The notes under the pieces: model-generated | What the model was told of the DNA's origin: nothing | Seen by the model: only the letters and a program-made list of their open reading frames with translations | The model's database searches: none | Shown: positions 45,261-56,249 of the stretch, piece by piece | How the letters are laid out: each line of letters starts with the position of its first letter | Numbering within the stretch: the stretch's first letter is position 1 | Position numbers and translations under genes: made by a program | Source of the DNA: Agarophyton chilense | Taxonomy: Eukaryota; Rhodophyta; Florideophyceae; Gracilariales; Gracilariaceae | Assembly (NCBI GenBank): GCA_030374765.1 | Contig: JARGXX010000003.1 | Coordinates: forward strand, 1,364,001-1,428,000 | Direction of reading: 5' to 3' | DNA length: 64,000 bases

Positions 45261-46798
45261 TGGCCTACGGAGGCCTGATCACTTCCCTCTCCAACAGGGA
45301 TCCCTCCCTGACTTACTCCGTTAGCCAGCTTACGCTGCCCAATCGACACCACGAGGAGGTGGAGTAAAGCTTTAGTCGACCAAATGCAGAGGCGTCAATT
45401 TTCCGTCAAGTCTCCGGAAATAATAATCCCTACGCAGGCTCTGGATTAAAACATTCCCAGTCCTTAGGTCTCGTAACGATTCAGAACCTCCCGAAAACGG
45501 TTCTGAAGCACCTTACCTTGATGGCCCATGGAGTAATGGACATCCACCCCAACAGGTCCTTTTTGGTTACAATCAGCAACTTCCGAGGCAATCCCGTGCA
45601 GCTACCTAAACGTACAGTGATCGGTATCACTCTACCCGCGCCCGTGGACATTACGGAGTCCTAAATGGATAACCTTGCGACGCCAATTCCTGACGAGGAC
45701 GTAAACTCTTGGGAGGGGACGGTCGCTATCGGAGCAGAATTCGAACCCTATAGGCCCCAGGTACTTGATCTCCTTAGGGAGTACCAGGCCATGTGGTCAG
45801 GCAGATTGAGCACAATCAGAGCCACTACACACCGCATCGACCTTCAAAATGATGCTATACCACAGTTCCAGCACCCATACCGTACCGGCCTTAAAGGTAG
45901 AGAAAGTGTCACCGACCAGATGGACACGATGCGCAAAGCTCAAGTCATTTAGCCGGCGCCTCCAAACCAGTCCGAATGGGCAAGTCCCCTTGTCCTTGTG
46001 GCAAAGAAAGATGGCTCCGTCAGGTTTTGTGTCGACTACAGGAAGCTGAACGCAGTAACCAAGAGGAACTCATACCCGATACCCCGCATGGACGACTGTC
46101 TGGATTCCTTAGGCGAAGCTGTCGTATTTACCACACTGGACGCTAACTCCGGATACTGGCAAATCTCTTTGGCCGAAGACGTGAGAGCGCTGACAACCTT
46201 TACCACCCATGAAGGTCTGTTCAGATTTACTCGCATGCCCTTTGGTTTGAAGAATGCACCAGCCACTTTCAAACGTGTAATGAACATTATACTGTCCAGA
46301 GTCAAATGTAAATTCGCCCTGGTCTATTTGGATGACGTAATAATCTTCTCACGGACCGTAAAGGAACACCTTCGCAACGTGAAGAAAGTGTTAACAATCC
46401 TACAAGACACTGGAGTAAAACTGAAACACCGCAAATGCGCCTTCTTTCAGGCCTCAGTGGACTCTCTCGGTCACGTCGTCCCCCCAGAAAAGCTAAAGGG
46501 GGCCATACGGACCATAAATGCGATTGGCCAGGCTCAGCCTCCTAGGATCCACACGGAACTACGATCCTTCGTGGGCTTGTGCAACGTTTACCGACGGTTC
46601 GTCCAAGGAGTTGCCAAGATCTCGGCCCCTCTCAACGCAATGCTGAAGAAGGGAACACCTTCGGAGATCGAAGCCCTTACCGACGAGCAGTACGAGGAAT
46701 CTCAGATCCTAAAGCACAAATTGCTGAACCCACCCATGTTGGCTATACCAAAGCCCAATAGGCCTTTCTTCCTGGAAACAGATGCCCCTGATACTTAA
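45261..46798 (+). pseudogene. Reverse transcriptase of chromovirus Y
   Basis: One frame from about 45260 through the RT, with in-frame TAA at 45365 and others. It contains VAKKDGSVRFCVDYRKLNAV, VVFTTLDANSGYWQISLAED, FRFTRMPFGLKNAPATF, ALVYLDDVIIFSRT (YLDD intact) and LKHRKCAFFQ...LGHVV. Stops interrupt it at 45950 (TAG, before PAPPNQSEWASPLV) and 46796 (TAA). The same stops occur in the other arm. Confidence 0.95.
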
Positions 46799-47650
46799 GT
46801 GGGTTGTGCAGTGCTGCAGGAACAGGATTCACCGAAGGACTATCAACTTATTGGCTACTAGAGCAAAACGCTCACCAGCGCTGAGCGAAACTACTGTACG
46901 ACCGAAAAAGAATGTCTAGCCATCGTATGGTCTGTATTGAAACTATGTCCGTACCTAGAGGGAACTAGGTTTACCATTAAAACAGACCATGATTCACTCC
47001 GCTGGTTACTCAATATGACCGATGCATCGAGTCGCCTCGCTAGGTGGCGCCCCAGGCTCTCAGAATATGACTACGAGATAACCTATAGGCCAGGCATCAA
47101 GCATCAGGCAGCAGATGCCCTGTCGCGAATTATTACCGACGGAACTGACGACACTGCATTGGACGACCTAATTCCTACCCCCTTTACAGATGATGGACCT
47201 CATGACTACACAGAAAGAGATGACCTTATGGACAAGGTGCAATCGGAGGATCCTGAGGTAAAGGAGAACGAAGTATACCTATTCGACTGGGAAACAGTAC
47301 CGCCCAATTCGGCACCACCTCAGGTGAATGCGATAGCCCCGGAGGAAAAAGAACTCCTCCCTATATCTATTGAGGAACTCCTACAGGCGCAGGCCGAAGA
47401 CGACTACTGCAAGGTATCAGGCCAATTGGTGGGAACCCCAGGATGCCTGTTCGACTATGACCGATTTGGACTACTATGTCGCCGCTCACCGCTGGATGGC
47501 GCACTCAAACGGGTAATACAAACTTCGTTAAAGGCGCGATTCCTATACCTCGCCCATTTCCCCCGCTTGGCTGGCCATCTTAGAGGCAGACGAATGTACC
47601 AGACCTTAAGGAAGTTCTTCTACTGGCCTCTTAGGACACAGGACCTATGA
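46799..47650 (+). pseudogene. RNase H of chromovirus Y
   Basis: Same frame as the RT. A TAG lies at 46858, then the motifs NYCTTEKECLAIVW, FTIKTDHDSLRWLL and HQAADALSRI are readable. The following 150 codons are acidic linker leading to the integrase zinc-binding region (FLYLAHFPRLAGHLRGRRMY). Ends at TGA 47648. Confidence 0.92.
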
Positions 47651-49010
47651 CAAACTGCACGGAACTGTACATCGTGCGCACAAATCCGAGGGTCTTGCAC
47701 CAACCATCAAGCCAGATTGAAGCTATTTCCCGGCGCAGGTCCGATGGAATTTGTCGCAATGGATATACTTGGGCCTTTTCCTAAGTCTTCCCATGGGAAA
47801 CGGTTTGTTTTGGTTATAACCGATAGGTCTACCAAGCGTACCCAAGCCGTACCTCTAGGAAAGCCAACAGCCACGGATGTCGCCACGGCTTTCTTGACCC
47901 ACTGGGTAGATCCATATAGCATACCACTATACCTCATTACAGATAACGGCAGCCAGTTTGTATCCAAATTCTTTTCACAGGTTTGTGCAATCTTATGTTT
48001 CAAACATCGGACCACCACGGCGTACCACCCGGAAACCAGTGGCCCAGCCAAACGCTTCAACCGCACCCTTCTCTACCATTTGGCACACTACATATAGGAG
48101 CACCAATTGGACTAGGACGACTACGTTGAGCCACTGGTTAATGCCTACAACACGCAAGTGCACGTTTCCAGAGGGACAACACCTTTCGACTTAAAGCTAA
48201 CGAGATCGCCGCCGCCGATAGCTGTTGACCTTCCCCCAGTACATAACCGAAGGGATGACTCCTACCCAGGCGAAAGTCTACTCACGCCGACGCATCCACC
48301 GCATTATCCAGTCGGCTAGAGCTGTAATAACGAAGGCCCAATGGCGCTACATGGTCCATTTCGAAAAAGTCGTTTGGAACACACTGACCTTTGGAAAAGG
48401 AGGACTTTTTTACCTGGACTGGCCTCCGAAGGACAGTAAAAAACCTGAGGACACTACGCGGAAGCTCTTGCCTCGCTCTACTCTATGGGACCATAAAAAG
48501 TCCTTAAGGCCAATCAACACACCATTGCGTTACTAATTGACGGCCTACAGGACACCGTATCGAGTGATCGGGTGAAACGAGCCCCCAGCTCCCCCGAACC
48601 ACCAAAGTCCCAGTCCCCTAGTCCAATGAAATCACTACGGCCTCAGGTCGACGCTCAAGTTTCGACACCCCCTCAGGCAGTTTCCGCAGACCCGACTAGC
48701 CCCATGGACCCGATGGTCAATGCCAATGACGATGACCCATCTCTTCCAACCGACTCCGATTGATTCGCCCCTCTGGACTACACTCTCCTGCTGTGGAATG
48801 AATACCAACTGGAATATGTGATTGAGGGCATCATCTCCGTTGGGCGGTGGGATGATGGAACTAGGCGCTATTGCGTCCGTTGTTTTGCCTACACACCTGA
48901 AGAAGACACTTAGAAAGAGCCTCAAACCATTCCGCATAATTTTATCCCCCGCTATTGGCGCAAAATTGGAAGCACGCAGCGCAGCCCTCAGGAGGGGGCA
49001 ACTATTGGCT
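47651..49010 (+). pseudogene. Integrase end and chromodomain (X-derived 3' segment)
   Basis: The integrase core reads MEFVAMDILGPFPKS (first Asp), LITDNGSQFVSKFF (second Asp), then YHPETSGPAKRFNRT, where the catalytic Glu position holds Lys. From 47864 the sequence is only about 80% like the other arm. The linker and Pro/Ser-rich tail follow, then a chromodomain at 48803-48961 (YQLEYVIEGIISVG, RRYCVRCFAYTPEEDT, a TAG, KEPQTIPHNFI). The tryptophan expected after EEDT is the TAG. Chromodomains steer integration to modified histones. Confidence 0.85.
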
Positions 49011-49231
49011 CGAATAATCCCAAAACGTGTCTCGAAACGCCTCCCGACACGACGGTTCGCCGGAGCACGACAGTTCTTTGTAGCTCCCGCATCAGGGAAC
49101 AAAGTCAGTCTTAAAGGCGACACCTGAGGACGACCTGAGACGCTCTCAAGGTTTGACGACGTCCCGCGGCACGCACTTTTGAGATACGGGAGTGACGTTG
49201 GGAAAGCACAAGCATTACTTTATTTGAAATC

Positions 49232-49637
49232 CTAACAGAGGCCTAGCACCCCTCTCCATGACCTATAGGTGCGCGGAAGCGCTCCGAACACCAACAGGAC
49301 TAACGGGAGTGGCGCAGGAGTAGCTCTATCGTCCTCATTGGAGCCTACAGAAGCGAATCCGGGTCTGATTTTACCCGGGGAGCCTATTGTACCACTAGGA
49401 CCGGCCCCAGTGAGTCGAGCACGCTTCGTCGGCGGAGGTTCCCCTGAGAAACTATTGTCACCATCGGAAGCCTCCTGCTCGCTCAAACCTTGGCCATACC
49501 GGGCATCCAAGTTGGCAGTAACCCTCTGGGACATCACCTGAGCATTATGCTGCAGGATATTAACCCTGGCAGTGTTCAGATCCTGACCCTGTTGGACAAA
49601 AGCGGTGTTGCGCGCCGAACGACGAGCCCAGGAGCAA
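49232..49637 (-). pseudogene. Antisense ORF of chromovirus X, C-terminal part
   Basis: On the minus strand from 49637: CSWARRSARNTAFVQQGQDL, then MSQRVTANLDARYGQGLSEQ, DGDNSFSGEPPPTKRARL and a Gly/Pro/Ser tail. It is homologous to the C-terminus of the ORF at 50494-52575. It begins exactly at the codon where the + strand fragment at 36698 ends. PPTKRARL resembles a nuclear localisation signal. Confidence 0.85.
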
Positions 49638-50082
49638 TGTAATGCAATGACGGGTGGGTCAGCGTATGGGTCTCGACCGGTGGTAGCGTGGTAGAGCGGG
49701 TCCTAAGGTTCGAATACTTGCCGGCGGCACTCCCAGAGTACTTGGTGCAAGTGCTGGCCTTTACTGCATAGTCCCACAGGTTGGAGCTACGGAAATGATG
49801 GCTTGAAGACCAAAGGGTCGAAATAATATACCGAAGCGGGTTATTTAGTATCCTAACGGTGCCTACCGTACTATAAGAGAGAAGCGTCACTCGAGCCAAG
49901 TAAACAGTACTGGCGAGGCGCTGAGATCTCCCTGGCACTGCAATGCAAATCTATTACAATAATTAAAACAAATTAATACTCTACATGGCTCCACCGGAGG
50001 TCGACCCGTACACATGCCACCTGCAATATCCTGCAGAGCCCGGCTGCTTATAGGGCTCAACCGCTATGATCTCTCCTTCACA
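49638..50082 (-). repeat. 3' LTR of chromovirus Y (in flipped orientation)
   Basis: 445 bases, TGTAATGCAATGAC to CTCCTTCACA on +. It is oriented opposite to its partner at 36699-37074, which is abnormal for one element. It is preceded by GCAA, the complement of the TTGC before the partner. The tRNA-like module lies at 49677-49729. Confidence 0.9.
49677..49729 (+). other. tRNA-like module inside the LTR (second copy)
   Basis: The D-arm-like CCGGTGGTAGCGTGGTAGAG and T-arm-like AAGGTTCGAATACTTG are kept, with two changes in the T stem relative to 34186-34236. Confidence 0.65.
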
Positions 50083-50095
50083 TATCTCCCTCCTT
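50083..50095 (-). promoter_or_regulatory. Polypurine tract of chromovirus Y
   Basis: The sense strand reads AAGGAGGGAGATA, directly abutting the 3' LTR. This fixes the LTR at 49638 as a 3' LTR. Confidence 0.8.
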
Positions 50096-50493
50096 AGGAT
50101 TTGGCCTTCACCGCGAAGTCCAGATGGCCTCATGATGGACCCACGGGACGCAAACACTTCGTTGCTCCCGGTACCATTGGGTGCGACGGGACGTCGCGTC
50201 GTCACCTCCTGCGGGGATGCAGGGAAGCGTGAGCTGCCAATTGGCGCCGAAAAGCAATTATTTTGCCTAAGGACGGAAACTCCCTTGCGCCGTGAGCGCT
50301 GGCTAAAGGGGCATCGCCGGCGTATTCCTTGCGTCGCGTTGCTTAGACGGTCCATTGGCTTCTTCCTTAGTCTCGGTTCTTTCTTTAGCGACCCTCCGAG
50401 CTTCGTCCACCGTGGTTCACGTTAGTCAGTCCGTCCGGGTTGATTCCATCACTCCGCCTTACCATCGTGGTACTTTTCCATCGGTCGCGCGCG

Positions 50494-52575
50494 ATGGCAG
50501 ACCCGCCTTATAAGCCCGTTGGATACGCCGTACTTCCTTCGGACTATGTCGCCTCCGTCGGCTCTTTCATCTTTTTCCTGGCGGACCAACCTGGGGCCAG
50601 CGGTACCATGACTTCGAACATCCCAGCTGGAAGGTCATCGGGATACTGAGTGGCCTATAAACGTCCTGGGGACCGCTATTACCATACCATCGGACGAAAC
50701 CCACGGGCTGTGCGTCATGCCGCTCTTCCGTCCTTTGTGGAAGGAAACCAAAAGTTTTGCCATATGTATCTCGACGCCCGAAGGTTTGTTAAGATATCCG
50801 ACTTTCAGAGGGGCAGAAAGAATGCGCGCAGCGTCTCGTGGTATAACCGATGGTTGCATTGTCCTGTGGATCCGCGTTCGGCGACGCGATGTCACACACT
50901 CATTCAAGTGGACATGTCATACGTCCACTGCGAGGAAGAAGCCGACTACCAGTTCAGGGTGAACAAACTCCTTTCGGACCTATACACAGACTTCATCTCG
51001 CCTCATGTGAGAATTCCTCTGGCGGGTCAAAACCTCTTGGCGCTCATGTGCTTTTGACCGCCGTATGACCGCCTGTTCTGGATGTCCAATAGGGTCTATT
51101 GGAACGAGATGCAAGAGGCAGATGTTCGTTTACGTCAATCCCTGGAGTTCTTCTTTTGTTGGCACCAAGTAGAGTTCTATGACATTGGCGCAGACAAACG
51201 TCTTCCGTTATACCGTTCGCTTCCTCATGAGGATGAGAACCAATGGGCCATATACTGGCGAGTCTCGCCGCTTCTTCTGGTTCCCATGCCGTCCGTGGTG
51301 GCGCACCACTCGCCCCAACTCATCGGAGCTGACAATGACCGAAGGTCGTGGCTGTCCTGGCAGGTACTCTTCGTTGAGTTCGGCGTGATATCCCTTATGG
51401 CCTTTCTGGATACTGCAAAGTACGGAATCCGGGGTAATGTCCGTTTGGAGGAATGGATGGTTTGGTACGATGAGAACATACCCGGTCCTCGAGGTCGCCT
51501 GATACCGCTCCCGGACATCATGATCCGCTTCCTAAGGAACCTGGGCATCCAGAATATCGTCCGTGGGACTCAGTTCGACGTTCAGGAGACCGAGGCCCTT
51601 TTAGATCATGTCCTAGAGGTAGAGTGGGGTAAGACTCCCGGGTTCCTTTTATATGACTGGGATACCGACTCATTCACGCTGATTCCGCTGCATACTCAGG
51701 TTCAGGACGACGCTCCTGCCTCTACCGCCAAGCCTTTGACGAATCAACCATTGGACATTCCGAGACGTCATGTGCCCGACTACTATCCGAAGGTAATTGG
51801 TTTCGATCCTCTGTGCTTCGAGCCTGATGTGGAAGCCAGGGCGTTGGTTCCTGCTGGTATGTCCGACGGAGAATCCTTGGGTGATGATCCCTTCGTCCTA
51901 CCGTGGAGGGCGTTTACCCTGCAGTCGAGTCCGCTGTGTTGTTGCCGACTGCTCCCCCTCCTCCAGCTCCTTCGGGCGCTACTCCTTAGGATGAGCTCTC
52001 GTAAGAACCGCCCGTCACCCAAGTGAATATTCATCCAGGCGAGGTTACTGTCGAAACCGAAAGTCCTATAGGCGAGGTACTTGCTCAAACGTCAACCCAG
52101 GGGCGTCGACATCGCTCCGTCCTCTCCGTTGGTACACTTTCCTGCTTCAGTCACGGTTGCAGCCGCGGACATCCTTCATGTCTGCTGTACCGTTGGTATT
52201 AAGGCCTCGATGGACATTGCTACAGTCCTGAGCGAAGCCTGCCCCTGGGCGCGTCACTCGGCTCGCAACGCCGCGGTTGTCCAACAAGGTCAGGACCTGA
52301 AGACCGCCATGGTCAATATCCTGCAGCAGAATGCGCAGGTGATGTCCCAGAAGGTGACTGCCAACTCAGATGCCCGTTATGGTCTCAAATTGAGTGACCG
52401 GGAGGTTTCCGATGGTGACAATAGTTTCTCAGGTGAATCTCCGCCAAAAAAGCGTTCTCGGCTCGCTGGGGCTGGTTCAGGTGGTCCAGTGGGCTCTTCA
52501 GGTGACTCTAGTCCCGGTTTCGCTCCTGCAAGTTCCAATCAGGACGACGGAATTACTCCTACGCCGCCTCAGTGA
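50494..52575 (+). pseudogene. Antisense ORF of chromovirus Y (most complete copy)
   Basis: On the strand opposite to pol, it starts at ATG 50494 (MADPPYKPVGYAVLPSDYVA), about 410 bases inside the 3' LTR, and runs about 690 codons to TGA/stop at 52573. It is broken by TGA at 50647 and 51055 in the same frame and by frameshifts near 51903 and 52080. A CAA codon in the X copy replaces the first TGA, so the stop is a decay event. The middle is aromatic-rich and globular (WQVLFVEFGVISLMAFLDTA; QETEALLDHVLEVEWGKTPG). The C-terminal quarter has a helical segment (LHVCCTVGIKASMDIATVL), a Gln/Asn-rich stretch and the NLS-like PPKKRSRL. It converges tail-to-tail with the chromodomain end of pol. No known domain is recognised. 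Confidence 0.82.
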
Positions 52576-52757
52576 GTCTGGTTGGTGTTCGGAGCGCTTC
52601 CGCGAACCTTGAGGTCATAACAAGGGCTGTTAGGTTTCTGTCAGTTACTCGAAAAAGTTAAATACAGTAGGGCTTGCGCTTTCTCAAGGTATTTCTTGTG
52701 TCTCAAATGTGCGTGCCCCGGGACGGCGTCCAATCTTCAGAGTGTCTCGGGTCATCC

Positions 52758-54263
52758 TCAAGTGTCTCCGAAGGACTGAATTTGTTCCCTGATGCGGGAG
52801 TTACGAAGCACAGTCGTGCTCCGGCAAACTGTCGTGTCGGGAGACGGTTTGGGAGGCGTTTTGGAATTATTCGGACCAGTGGTTGGATTATTTGGACCAA
52901 TGGTTGCCCCCTCCTGAAGGCCGCGCTCCGAATCGCTGATTCTGCGCCAATAGTGGGCGATAAAATTAGCCGGAATGGTTTCAGGCTCTTGCCAAGTATT
53001 TTCCTCAGGTGTGTAGCCGAACCAACGGACGCGATAGCGCATAGTTCCAACTTCTCCCCGACCGGCGGAGATGATGCGCTTAATCACATATTCCGGTTGA
53101 TGTCCATCTTCCGGGAGGAGAGAGTTGTCCAGAGAGGCGAATCAATCGGAGTTGGTTGGGAGCGATAGGTCATAGTAGTTGGCAGTGACCATCGGGTCCA
53201 TGGAGCTCGTCGGGTCTGCGGAAACTGCCTGAGGGGGTGTGGAGGCTTGAGCGTCGACTTGAGCTCGTGGTGCTTTCGTTGGGCCAGGAGGCTGGGACTT
53301 TGGTGGTCCGGAGGAACTGGGAGCTCGTGTCACGCGGTCAATACACACGGTGCCCTTGAAGCAGTCGATGAGCAATGTGATGGTGTGTTCATAGGCCTTA
53401 AGGACATTTTATGGTCCCGTAGAGCGGGGTAAGAGCTTCTGCGTAGTGTCGTCAGGTTCTTCACTGTCTTTCGGTGGCCGGTCCAAGTAAACAAGGTCTT
53501 CTTTCCCAAACGTGGGTGTGTTTCAAACGGCTTTTTCGAAATTGAACTTGTAACGCCGTTGGGCTTTGGTTAGTACAGTTCTGGCCGATTGGAGAATGCG
53601 GTCAATGCGTCGGCGCGAGTAGCGCTTCGCCTGGGTAGGAGTCCTCACTTCGGTTATGTACTGGGGTATGATAGACTCCTGAAGGTCAACAGCTATCGGC
53701 GGCGACGCTCTCGTTAGCATTAAGTCGAAAGGCGCTTTGTCTGTGGGAGCATACACCTGCGTATTGTATGCGTACACCAGTGGCTCAACTTAATCGTCCC
53801 AGTCCATTTGTTGATCCGATAAGTATTGCGCCAATCGGTTCAGAATTGTGCAGTTGAAGCGTTGGCCTTGGCCATTGGTTTGCGGGTGGTACGCCGTGGT
53901 GGTCACATGTTTGATACCTAAGGTAGCACAGACATGCGAGAGTAATTTGGATACAAACTGGCTGCCGTTATTCGTAAGGAGGTAGAGTGGCAATGCATAT
54001 GGATATACCCAGTAGGACAAGAAGGCCTTGGCGACATCCGTGGCCATTGTCTTTCCTAGAGGTACGGCTTGGGTACGCTTGGTAGACCTATCGGTTATAA
54101 CCAAAACAAACCGTTTCCCATGGGAAGACTTAGGAAAAGGCCCAAGTATATCCATTGCGACAAATTCCATCGGACCTGCGCCGGGAAAAAACTTCAATTT
54201 GGCTTGATTGTTGGTGCAAGACCCTCGGATTTGTGCGCACGATGTACAGTTCCGTGCAGTTTG
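52758..54263 (-). pseudogene. Integrase end and chromodomain (Y-derived 3' segment)
   Basis: The integrase core reads MEFVAMDILGPFPKS, LLTNNGSQFVSKLL (the second catalytic Asp is replaced by Asn) and YHPQTNGQGQRFNCT, where the catalytic Glu is Gln. A TAA (53787-53789) cuts the frame after QQMDWDD. The GPY/F module is seen as RSTGP followed by a stop. The chromodomain at 52944-53103 is better preserved than the X copy: EYVIKRIISAGRGEV, MRYRVRWFGYTPEENTWQEP, ETIPANFIAHYW, with the three aromatic-cage positions plausible. A Pro/Ser-rich stretch separates the two. Confidence 0.88.
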
Positions 54264-56249
54264 TCATAGGTCCTGTGTCCTAAGAGGCCAGTAGAAGAAC
54301 TTCCTTAAGGTCTGGTACATTCGTCTGCCTCTAAGATGGCCAGCCAAGCGGGGGAAATGGGCGAGGTATAGGAATCGCGCCTTTAGCGAAGTTTGTATTA
54401 CCCGTTTGAGTGCGCCATCCAGCGGTGAGCGGCGACATAGTAGTCCAAATCGGTCATAGTCGAACAGGCATCCTGGGGTTCCCACCAATTGGCCTGATAC
54501 CTTGCAGTAGTCGTCTTCGGCCTGCGCCTGTAGGAGTTCCTCAATAGATATAGGGAGGAGTTCTTTTTCCTCCGGGGCTATCGCATTCACCTGAGGTGGT
54601 GCCGAATTGGGCGGTACTGTTTCCCAGTCGAATAGGTATACTTCGTTCTCCTTTACCTCAGGATCCTCCGATTGCACCTTGTCCATAAGGTCATCTCTTT
54701 CTGTGTAGTCATGAGGTCCATCATCTGTAAAGGGGGTAGGAATTAGGTCGTCCAATGCAGTGTCGTCAGTTCCGTCGGTAATAATTCGCGACAGGGCATC
54801 TGCTGCCTGATGCTTGATGCCTGGCCTATAGGTTATCTCGTAGTCATATTCTGAGAGCCTGGGGCGCCACCTAGCGAGGCGACTCGATGCATCGGTCATA
54901 TTGAGTAACCAGCGGAGTGAATCATGGTCTGTTTTAATGGTAAACCTAGTTCCCTCTAGGTACGGACATAGTTTCAATACAGACCATACGATGGCTAGAC
55001 ATTCTTTTTCGGTCGTACAGTAGTTTCGCTCAGCGCTGGTGAGCGTTTTGCTCTAGTAGCCAATAAGTTGATAGTCCTTCGGTGAATCCTGTTCCTGCAG
55101 CACTGCACAACCCACTTAAGTATCAGGGGCATCTGTTTCCAGGAAGAAAGGCCTATTGGGCTTTGGTATAGCCAACATGGGTGGGTTCAGCAATTTGTGC
55201 TTTAGGATCTGAGATTCCTCGTACTGCTCGTCGGTAAGGGCTTCGATCTCCGAAGGTGTTCCCTTCTTCAGCATTGCGTTGAGAGGGGCCGAGATCTTGG
55301 CAACTCCTTGGACGAACCGTCGGTAAACGTTGCACAAGCCCACGAAGGATCGTAGTTCCGTGTGGATCCTAGGAGGCTGAGCCTGGCCAATCGCATTTAT
55401 GGTCCGTATGGCCCCCTTTAGCTTTTCTGGGGGGACGACGTGACCGAGAGAGTCCACTGAGGCCTGAAAGAAGGCGCATTTGCGGTGTTTCAGTTTTACT
55501 CCAGTGTCTTGTAGGATTGTTAACACTTTCTTCACGTTGCGAAGGTGTTCCTTTACGGTCCGTGAGAAGATTATTACGTCATCCAAATAGACCAGGGCGA
55601 ATTTACATTTGACTCTGGACAGTATAATGTTCATTACACGTTTGAAAGTGGCTGGTGCATTCTTCAAACCAAAGGGCATGCGAGTAAATCTGAACAGACC
55701 TTCATGGGTGGTAAAGGTTGTCAGCGCTCTCACGTCTTCGGCCAAAGAGATTTGCCAGTATCCGGAGTTAGCGTCCAGTGTGGTAAATACGACAGCTTCG
55801 CCTAAGGAATCCAGACAGTCGTCCATGCGGGGTATCGGGTATGAGTTCCTCTTGGTTACTGCGTTCAGCTTCCTGTAGTCGACACAAAACCTGACGGAGC
55901 CATCTTTCTTTGCCACAAGGACAAGGGGACTTGCCCATTCGGACTGGTTTGGAGGCGCCGGCTAAATGACTTGAGCTTTGCGCATCGTGTCCATCTGGTC
56001 GGTGACACTTTCTCTACCTTTAAGGCCGGTACGGTATGGGTGCTGGAACTGTGGTATAGCATCATTTTGAAGGTCGATGCGGTGTGTAGTGGCTCTGATT
56101 GTGCTCAATCTGCCTGACCACATGGCCTGGTACTCCCTAAGGAGATCAAGTACCTGGGGCCTATAGGGTTCGAATTCTGCTCCGATAGCGACCGTCCCCT
56201 CCCAAGAGTTTACGTCCTCGTCAGGAATTGGCGTCGCAAGGTTATCCAT
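54264..56249 (-). pseudogene. RT and RNase H in the right arm
   Basis: Same proteins, same frame and same premature stops as 45665-47650: the segments 54264-54977, 55116-55916 and 55962-56249 are identical in translation to the left-arm segments. The YLDD motif is intact. Shared stops mean the arms were made alike after the element had already decayed. Confidence 0.95.

Larger units (their letters stand above)
37911..47863 (+). repeat. Left arm of giant inverted repeat
   Basis: Near-identical in reverse complement to 54051-64000. Paired coordinates add up to 101911-101914 along the whole length, so only a few bases of indel exist. Predicted proteins are identical or differ by isolated residues. 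The arm includes retrotransposon D and shared premature stops. The inner boundary is sharp: identity ends after CCTCTAGGAAAG at 47863. The outer end is not reached within the window. Confidence 0.95.

Noticed and set aside
45261..48120. Recoded stop codons or programmed readthrough in pol
   Set aside because: All three stop codons occur at several positions, catalytic residues are also lost, and single-copy genes to the left use ordinary stops; decay is simpler.
36699..50082. Two independent insertions of Y-like elements at the same antisense-ORF codon
   Set aside because: It would need two hits at the same base in two copies; one insertion followed by inversion between the arms explains the TTGC/GCAA pair and the split ORF with fewer events.
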